Of a stretch of DNA of 64,000 nt, positions 59,173 through 64,000 are shown in pieces. A model generated the notes under the pieces. It was given only the letters and a program-made list of their open reading frames with translations. It was not told the DNA's origin and did no database searches. Position 1 is the first letter of the stretch, and each line of letters begins with the position of its first letter. Source of the DNA: [Eubacterium] saphenum (GTDB lineage Bacteria; Bacillota; Clostridia; Peptostreptococcales; Anaerovoracaceae); the NCBI GenBank assembly GCA_004555725.1, contig SFHC01000007.1:1-64000 (forward strand), in the 5' to 3' direction. The translations under genes and the position numbers were made by a program.

Positions 59173-60186
59173 ATGTATAATCGCAAGGTAAAGTCAAATC
59201 GCAGAAAGAACGCAGCTGTATGTCTCGGCGTCGCCGCTCTTTTAACGGCGGGAACGGCTTTCCTCGGGGTATCATCCGGAAGGACGGCCGTATATGCAGA
59301 TACCGGAAACAGCAGTACTGTTTCCAAGGTTGTAGCCAGCAATGGAGAGAAAAGCACTACATACTATGTAGCGACGGATAAATCCTCCAGCGAGCTGAAA
59401 GATGAAATTAAGAATCAGATCAAAGAAGACGATTCCAGTGTAAAGTCCGTAACATTCAGCAGTGACAGTTCCCTGGAGGTGAGAAGCTCCGGACTGAGTA
59501 AATCCAGCGTGGCAAGCAGCGGAAACGATGTCGATACAGAATCCGAGTTCTGTGACAGCGTCGTAGAGGATAACGCAATGGACACAACGATTGTATCGAC
59601 AGAGACCAAGACCACGTCCATTCCGTATGATACCGTAACCAAGACCAGCTCTGCGATGAGAAAGACCACAAAGAAAGTCACCGGAGGAGTCAAGGGAAAG
59701 ACGGTCAAAACTTATGAAGTGACCACTACAAACGGAGAGACCACAGACAAGGAACTGGTTTCCACCAAAACCACGCAGCCGAAAACCAAGGTTGTAACCA
59801 AGGGAACCGGATCGGTAGCGGTCAGAACCGGAAAAACTTACAGCGGTACAAGCGGAAAGGAAATCGCCAATTACGCCAAGAAGTTCGTCGGAAACCCGTA
59901 TCGCTGGGGCGGAACAAGCCTGACGAACGGAGCCGACTGTTCCGGATTCATTTACTCCGTATACCGCCATTTTGGCCTGAACGTAGCCAGAATCCCGTCC
60001 ACAGCAGGCAAGCGTGTATCCCTGAGCAATCTGAAGCCGGGAGATATTATCCTGTACAGCGGACATTTCTCCATGTACGTTGGAAACGGCAAGGTCGTGC
60101 ATGCCATCAACTACCAGTACGGCATCCGTGTTACCTCGCTGAACTGGGGAAAGACCGCGCGCTCCGCGAGAAGAGTCGTAAAATAG
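59173..60186 (+). CDS. Secreted NlpC/P60 peptidoglycan hydrolase
   Basis: 337 residues behind AAGGAG. An Arg/Lys-rich start and hydrophobic stretch (residues about 14-36, cleavage near VYA-DT) form a signal peptide. A Ser/Thr/Lys-rich low-complexity region without known cell-wall repeats occupies about residues 40-225. The C-terminal NlpC/P60 domain has RWGGTSLTNGADCSGF with catalytic Cys256, GDIILYSGHFSMYVG with the His and KVVHAINYQ. It cleaves stem peptides of the cell wall. The absence of SH3 or LysM anchors suggests it is held by the charged linker or is released. It has its own promoter and terminator. Confidence 0.9.
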   Translation: MYNRKVKSNRRKNAAVCLGVAALLTAGTAFLGVSSGRTAVYADTGNSSTVSKVVASNGEKSTTYYVATDKSSSELKDEIKNQIKEDDSSVKSVTFSSDSSLEVRSSGLSKSSVASSGNDVDTESEFCDSVVEDNAMDTTIVSTETKTTSIPYDTVTKTSSAMRKTTKKVTGGVKGKTVKTYEVTTTNGETTDKELVSTKTTQPKTKVVTKGTGSVAVRTGKTYSGTSGKEIANYAKKFVGNPYRWGGTSLTNGADCSGFIYSVYRHFGLNVARIPSTAGKRVSLSNLKPGDIILYSGHFSMYVGNGKVVHAINYQYGIRVTSLNWGKTARSARRVVK

Positions 60187-60229
60187 CGGCTGGATTTTAA
60201 CGAATTGAACATCACATAGTAAACGGTCC

Positions 60230-60277
60230 ATCCGGGAGAACCCTGCAGATTGATGCAGGATTCTCCCGGATTTTTTG
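60230..60277 (+). terminator. Strong terminator of the NlpC/P60 gene
   Basis: ATCCGGGAGAA and CCTGCA (60230-60246) pair with TGCAGG and TTCTCCCGGAT (60254-60271), followed by TTTTTT. Confidence 0.88.
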
Positions 60278-60568
60278 GGTTTCATCACTTTAAAGTGTTG
60301 AATTTCCAATGCATCGCAGCGATAATCATACTTTTGCGCTTGGTTGAAAACAACTGCAGAATCAGTTACTATGTGCCTGCGTTTAGGACGGAATCCCTGC
60401 TGATTCCGTGTTAAAGAACATATGTTTATTTATAGAATTTGTTTTTGCAGACAAAAAATACAGGTGCAAGGGAGCAGGAGTTTCCCTTGCGGGTGAATTT
60501 TGTCGGAAATACATAAAAAGTACAAGAAATGAGAAGCTGAATTGGAAGGCTGAATCGTAGGGAAACGG
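60278..60568 (+). other. Leader region of the UPF0597 gene
   Basis: 291 bases, no gene. GCAAGGGA (60466) and TCCCTTGC (60483) form a hairpin without T-run on the plus strand; on the minus strand it is followed by an AT-rich stretch. It may be a leader structure. No known riboswitch recognised. Confidence 0.4.
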
Positions 60569-61861
60569 ATGGGCAGAAGTATGGATGAGAAGAAGTATCA
60601 GCAGTACGTGAATATTCTGAAGGAAGAGCTGGTTCCGGCCATGGGATGCACGGAGCCGATTGCAGTTGCGTATGCGGCGGCGCTGGCGCGGAAGACGCTG
60701 GGGCAGGTGCCGGAGCGCGCGGATGTGATCGTCAGCGGAAACATCATTAAGAACGTAAAGAGTGTGATTGTCCCGAATACGGGCGGCATGCACGGACTGG
60801 AAGCGGCTGCGGCTGCGGGAATCACGGCCGGTGAGGCGGACCGGGAGCTGGAGGTCCTGGCCGGAGTGGAAGAAGAGGAAATTCCGGCAATTCAGGAGTA
60901 CCTGGATACCCACGAGATCGATGTACAGAGAGCGGATACAGACCGGGTCTTTGAGATCGATCTGCGGGTGTACAGCGGCGCGGAGTCGGCGAGGGTGCTG
61001 ATCTGCGACCGGCATACCAATGTGGTGCAGATTGAGAAGAACGGGACGCCGGAATATGTGAAGCAGGACAATGAAGAGGACGCGTTCCCGCAGAAGACGG
61101 ATCACAGCGTGCTGAACATCGAGGAGATTGTGGAGTTTGCGGAGCGTGCGGATCTGGAGGATGTGAAGGAGACTCTGCAGCGCCAGATTGACTATAACAC
61201 GGCGATTGCGCGTGAAGGACTGGGAAATCCGTACGGCGCGAGAATCGGCCAGGTGCTGCTGGAATCCTACGGAGATTCGGTGCAGAATCAGGCAAAAGCC
61301 TGGGCGGCTGCCGGTTCGGATGCCAGAATGGGCGGATGCGGACTTCCGGTGGTGATCAATTCCGGAAGCGGAAATCAGGGCATTACGGTATCTCTGCCGG
61401 TCATTAAATATGCGGAACATCTGAACTCCGGCAGGGATAAGCTTCTGCGCGCGCTGATTATCGGGAATCTGACGGCGATTCATTTGAAGACCGGGATCGG
61501 CTGTCTGTCGGCGTACTGCGGAGCGACCAGTGCAGGCGCAGGCGCGGCGGCCGGAATTACGTACCTGTACGGCGGCGGTCTGGAAGAAATTTCTCATACC
61601 ATTGTGAACACGCTGGCGATCAATTCCGGTGTCGTCTGCGACGGCGCCAAGGCGAGCTGCGCGGCCAAGATTGCGTCTGCAGTTGAGGCCGGTCTGCTGG
61701 GCATGAATATGTATAAGCAGGGAAGTGAGTTCTACAGCGGAGACGGAATCGTCACCAAGGGCGTAGAGAATACGATTGACAATGTGGGAGAGCTTGCGCG
61801 CGAGGGCATGGCCGATACGGATAAGGAGATCATCCATATTATGCTGAAGAAGCGGGCGTAA
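60569..61861 (+). CDS. UPF0597/L-cysteine desulfidase-like protein (serine dehydratase alpha-type fold)
   Basis: 430 residues (start at ATG 60569 or 60581). Hallmarks: PAMGCTEPIAVAYAAALA near residue 27, with the first iron-sulfur Cys, NTGGMHGLEAAAAAG, GSGNQGITVSLPV near residue 270, and CGATSAGAGAAAGI and CDGAKASCAAKI with further cysteines. The family (YhaM in E. coli) contains oxygen-sensitive 4Fe-4S enzymes that split cysteine to pyruvate, ammonia and sulfide, and is distantly related to L-serine dehydratase. In this organism it would contribute to amino acid fermentation and to sulfur supply. Single gene ended by a bidirectional terminator. Confidence 0.9.
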   Translation: MGRSMDEKKYQQYVNILKEELVPAMGCTEPIAVAYAAALARKTLGQVPERADVIVSGNIIKNVKSVIVPNTGGMHGLEAAAAAGITAGEADRELEVLAGVEEEEIPAIQEYLDTHEIDVQRADTDRVFEIDLRVYSGAESARVLICDRHTNVVQIEKNGTPEYVKQDNEEDAFPQKTDHSVLNIEEIVEFAERADLEDVKETLQRQIDYNTAIAREGLGNPYGARIGQVLLESYGDSVQNQAKAWAAAGSDARMGGCGLPVVINSGSGNQGITVSLPVIKYAEHLNSGRDKLLRALIIGNLTAIHLKTGIGCLSAYCGATSAGAGAAAGITYLYGGGLEEISHTIVNTLAINSGVVCDGAKASCAAKIASAVEAGLLGMNMYKQGSEFYSGDGIVTKGVENTIDNVGELAREGMADTDKEIIHIMLKKRA

Positions 61862-61880
61862 GGCTGTCTTAAGAAAAGAA

Positions 61881-61936
61881 AACAGGCAGGACTGCGGTAC
61901 GGAAGAACGGGTGTACTGCGGTTCTGTCTGTTTTTG
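61881..61936. terminator. Bidirectional terminator between convergent genes
   Basis: AACAGGCAG (61881-61889) pairs with CTGTCTGTT (61924-61932, one G-T pair), with TTTTTG on the plus side and a run of T on the minus side (TTTCTTTTCTT before 61880). Confidence 0.7.
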
Positions 61937-61961
61937 ACCGGGTGAGGACGGTGAATGCCTC

Positions 61962-62996
61962 TTAGTCAAAGGCAAACCCGAGCCAGGGCGGAAGGCCGGA
62001 TGGCGCCGCGGCGGCGATTGCGGCCGGAGAGCAAATGTTTTCTGCGGGTGCTTTTTTATTTTCGCCCGGGCCATCCGCGCTGCCGGCGGCAGATGACGGA
62101 TCAGCGTGATTCGGAAAATACAGCATGCCGTGGACCAGGGCCGTGGGAGAATCCGCTGCGGCCGGAGTCATGCAGAAGGCGGTCTCTTTATCGAACATCG
62201 ACGCGAGGCTTGCGAGCAGCGCGGTGATTTCATCTCTGCTGTAATCGTTCTGGGTGACCAGTTCAGGAATATACAGCTGACCGGGTTCAGAGGGCTCGAC
62301 CGTAAAGACGCAGGAAACCGGGGAGTAGCATCTGAAGAACCCGGATGACGTGAGTGTGTACCCGTCATATGGCTCGTCTTTCGGGACGGCGCAGAGGGCT
62401 TCATAGTCCAGCGTTTCCTTTGACAGGATGATATGCGGGCGGCCCGCGAGGAAACCCTCCCGCAGCGAGAAATAGTCTTTCGCCGGGAGCGGAAGCACTT
62501 CCGGTACGGCATCGGAATCGGCGTTCTCCGGCAGGGGAACTGCGTCTGCGGTGAGTTCCTCTTTATAGAAATAGGGAACGTAGCCCAGCGGTTTATAGAA
62601 GTTCACCAGTCCCTGATCTGCCGGAGACAGAACAGACAGAAATCCGGCTTCTGTCTGCTTTTCTGCGGCGAATGTGGTGATGGCGGATCCGTACCCGCTG
62701 CCGCGGTGATCCGGATCGGTCCCGATGGCGTAGCTGATGCTGACCGGCAGGTCTTCTTGCGGAAATGAACCGCTTAGGGATTCCTGAATTTCGGCTTTCG
62801 GGAGCTTCAGGTCTCCCATGAAGAATGTGGTCAGCGCGGCGCGGACATCTTCATGATCGGTCAGCGTATAGGCGAGTACGCTTTCCTGAAAGGACTTCAG
62901 AAATTCAATAATGGTATCGAAGGAATCACCAAAACAGGAATTCCAGATCCGGTAATAATCCGGAATTTCTTTTGGCAGGCAAGGATGAATATCCAT
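61962..62996 (-). CDS. GNAT-family N-acetyltransferase
   Basis: 344 residues from ATG 62996 behind AGGAG. The acetyl-CoA-binding motif A is at GTDPDHRGSGYGSAI (about residues 92-106). The first 150 residues form the GNAT fold (HPCLPKEIPDYYRIWNSCF, FYKPLGYVPYF). The remaining 190 residues are a second domain, as in two-domain Eis-like or LACV-type GNATs, and end in an Ala/Pro-rich low-complexity tail (SSAAGSADGPGENK). Substrate unknown: small amines, aminoglycosides or protein termini are all possible. Divergent from the M24 peptidase gene. Confidence 0.85.
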   Translation of the reverse strand: MDIHPCLPKEIPDYYRIWNSCFGDSFDTIIEFLKSFQESVLAYTLTDHEDVRAALTTFFMGDLKLPKAEIQESLSGSFPQEDLPVSISYAIGTDPDHRGSGYGSAITTFAAEKQTEAGFLSVLSPADQGLVNFYKPLGYVPYFYKEELTADAVPLPENADSDAVPEVLPLPAKDYFSLREGFLAGRPHIILSKETLDYEALCAVPKDEPYDGYTLTSSGFFRCYSPVSCVFTVEPSEPGQLYIPELVTQNDYSRDEITALLASLASMFDKETAFCMTPAAADSPTALVHGMLYFPNHADPSSAAGSADGPGENKKAPAENICSPAAIAAAAPSGLPPWLGFAFD

Positions 62997-63642
62997 AAAT
63001 AACTCCTTTCATCAGGTTGAATGCAGTAGCGTCTGCAGTCTATGGCAGGATTTCTTTTGCCGGATGCTGCACGGTGCCAGCGCACGGCAATGGAATAATA
63101 CGGACGTGCAGACAGATAAGATCATTATAGCCGGAGCGGGGAAGTGCGGCAAGATAAAGGGATAACAGCAAGAAGATATTCCTTCAGATGGGATAAAAAT
63201 GCCCTGCCTGAACGGAGAAACAACAGAGGAAACAAGTTTCGGATTTTGAGGGTGTGTTTTGAAAAATTTCTGTGAAGAACAGAAAAAAATGTGTGGACTA
63301 CGGTATAGAACGTGGTATAAAAACACGTATAATGGGTTAATAATTTGGGAAAAATAACAAAGGATGTACCACGGTGAAGGAGACAGAACGCAGTATAGAA
63401 CAAACTACATTATACATTTTCTGAATATGGAGAAAGTATTGGAAAATGGGGGAATAAAGATTAAAGCCGCAGACGGGGCATATGCGGAGATTTCCGGCGG
63501 AGAGCGCATAAAATCCGGCTCCGCTCATGTATACTTTTATTTTTCAGTATTTTCGCTTCATAATGTTTGACAATTATTTGACTTAATTGTATCATTGATA
63601 TTGTTAATGAGTACTGTAATAAATATTCAGGAGGCGAACAAA
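62997..63642. other. Divergent intergenic region between the GNAT and M24 peptidase genes
   Basis: 646 bases. A 68-codon frame at 63364 lacks a ribosome binding site. Three similar stretches GGTATAGAAC, GGTATAAAAAC and AGTATAGAAC occur at about 63301, 63315 and 63393 and may be binding sites. GCGGAG/CTCCGC (about 63496-63524) forms a loop before AT-rich DNA. The promoter at 63567 serves the peptidase. Confidence 0.5.
63567..63595 (+). promoter_or_regulatory. Promoter of the M24 peptidase gene
   Basis: Perfect TTGACA (63567-63572), 17-base spacer, TATCAT (63590-63595), 48 bases before the start codon. Confidence 0.75.
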
Positions 63643-64000
63643 ATGTTAGATTCTAAGAAACTGAGCAGAATCGTTGAGAAGATGAAGGAACAGAATCTTC
63701 CGCAGATGATCATTTCTGACCCTGTATCTATTTTCTACCTGACAGGTAAGTGGATCATTCCGGGTGAGAGAATGCTGGCGCTGTACATCAATGTAAACGG
63801 CGACAATCATCTGGTGCTGAACAAACTGTTCCCGCAGACAGAAGATCTGGGAGTTCCTCTGACGTATTATGACGACGTAGAGGACGGCGTTGAGATTCTG
63901 AGTCAGTTTGTAGATAAGAACGCTCCGATGGGTGTTGATAAGAACTGGCCGTCCAGATTCCTGCTGAGACTGATGGAGCTGAAGGGCGGAAGCGAGTTCG
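63643..64000 (+). CDS. M24-family aminopeptidase P/prolidase-like peptidase (3' end outside window)
   Basis: 119 residues of an open frame from ATG 63643 behind AGGAGG; it runs off the window end. The visible part is the creatinase-type N-terminal domain: IVEKMKEQNLPQMIISDPVSIFYLTG, quoted in part as MIISDPVSIFYLTG (residues about 19-33), then GERMLALYINVNG. The metal-binding catalytic domain lies beyond the window. Such enzymes split Xaa-Pro or related bonds and would release proline, the substrate of the proline reductase at 13-16 kb. Codon use is strongly biased as in highly expressed genes here. Confidence 0.82.
   Translation, partial: MLDSKKLSRIVEKMKEQNLPQMIISDPVSIFYLTGKWIIPGERMLALYINVNGDNHLVLNKLFPQTEDLGVPLTYYDDVEDGVEILSQFVDKNAPMGVDKNWPSRFLLRLMELKGGSEF

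Noticed and set aside
63364..63570. 68-codon frame before the M24 peptidase gene
   Set aside because: No ribosome binding site; it runs across the -35 region of the next promoter.
1..64000. rRNA, tRNA, insertion sequences, integrases or prophage genes
   Set aside because: None recognised on either strand; no transposase or integrase motif and no tRNA-like cloverleaf with T-loop consensus was noticed by reading, although a dedicated search was not possible.

Overview
The window looks like chromosomal DNA of an anaerobic, amino-acid-fermenting Clostridia-type Firmicute. The main reason is a D-proline reductase (prd) cluster at 11.0-17.4 kb with an in-frame UGA selenocysteine codon in prdB. Supporting signs are strong AGGAGG-type ribosome binding sites, a Bacillus/Clostridium-type SOS box, tandem c-di-GMP-I riboswitches and a SEC-C methionine aminopeptidase. 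I see no rRNA, tRNA, CRISPR array, prophage or transposase.

Layout. 0-4.1 kb: the 3' part of a xylose-type sugar ABC transporter (xylF-xylG-xylH-like) and a sugar kinase that breaks off abruptly into the middle of a 23S rRNA uracil methyltransferase gene; this is either a deletion joint or an assembly chimera. 5.2-10 kb: a TetR regulator, a B12-binding radical SAM gene with two candidate tiny ORFs at its ends, a second radical SAM/SPASM gene and another TetR gene. 10-17.4 kb: the prd cluster: prdC, a free-standing copy of the PrdA N-terminal domain, prdA (pyruvoyl precursor, Cys421), a small conserved protein, prdB (Sec151 with a SECIS hairpin), prdD and prdE. A TauE/SafE permease follows on the other strand. 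19.3-24.7 kb: a TetR gene divergent from an MMPL/RND exporter and its XXXLXXG-repeat partner, with matching operators on both promoters. 25-29 kb: riboflavin ECF component, rRNA methyltransferase, a small membrane protein and malic enzyme.

29.1-34.6 kb: two c-di-GMP riboswitches in series before a secreted transglutaminase-like protein, a small multidrug-export protein, an intact class II aldolase overlapped by a paralogue without zinc ligands, and an amino acid permease. 34.7-36.9 kb: aroE-aroK-aroD, with a strong promoter and a short two-hairpin leader ending in a terminator. 37.3-45.8 kb: CstA-type permease, a MoxR ATPase/VWA pair, a sugar-binding-protein-like/GGDEF regulator, a hypothetical protein and methionine aminopeptidase.

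45.9-53.9 kb: a segment bounded by two related palindromic repeat clusters in opposite orientation. It holds a nucleoside hydrolase fused to a PadR DNA-binding domain, a divergent stand-alone nucleoside hydrolase, a complete YnjBCD-type ABC transporter and a YitT protein. This looks like a nucleoside (or nucleoside-like vitamin precursor) uptake and cleavage locus controlled by an enzyme-derived sensor, and it is the most unusual module here. 53.9-64 kb: MFS transporter, SOS-controlled YolD/Y-family polymerase, RarA, an NlpC/P60 cell-wall hydrolase, a cysteine desulfidase-like (UPF0597) protein, a GNAT enzyme and the start of an M24 peptidase.

As a physiology, the window combines Stickland metabolism (proline reduction, sulfur amino acid breakdown, amino acid and peptide uptake, a prolidase-like peptidase that may supply proline) with c-di-GMP control of a secreted protein and several one-component regulators placed next to their targets.
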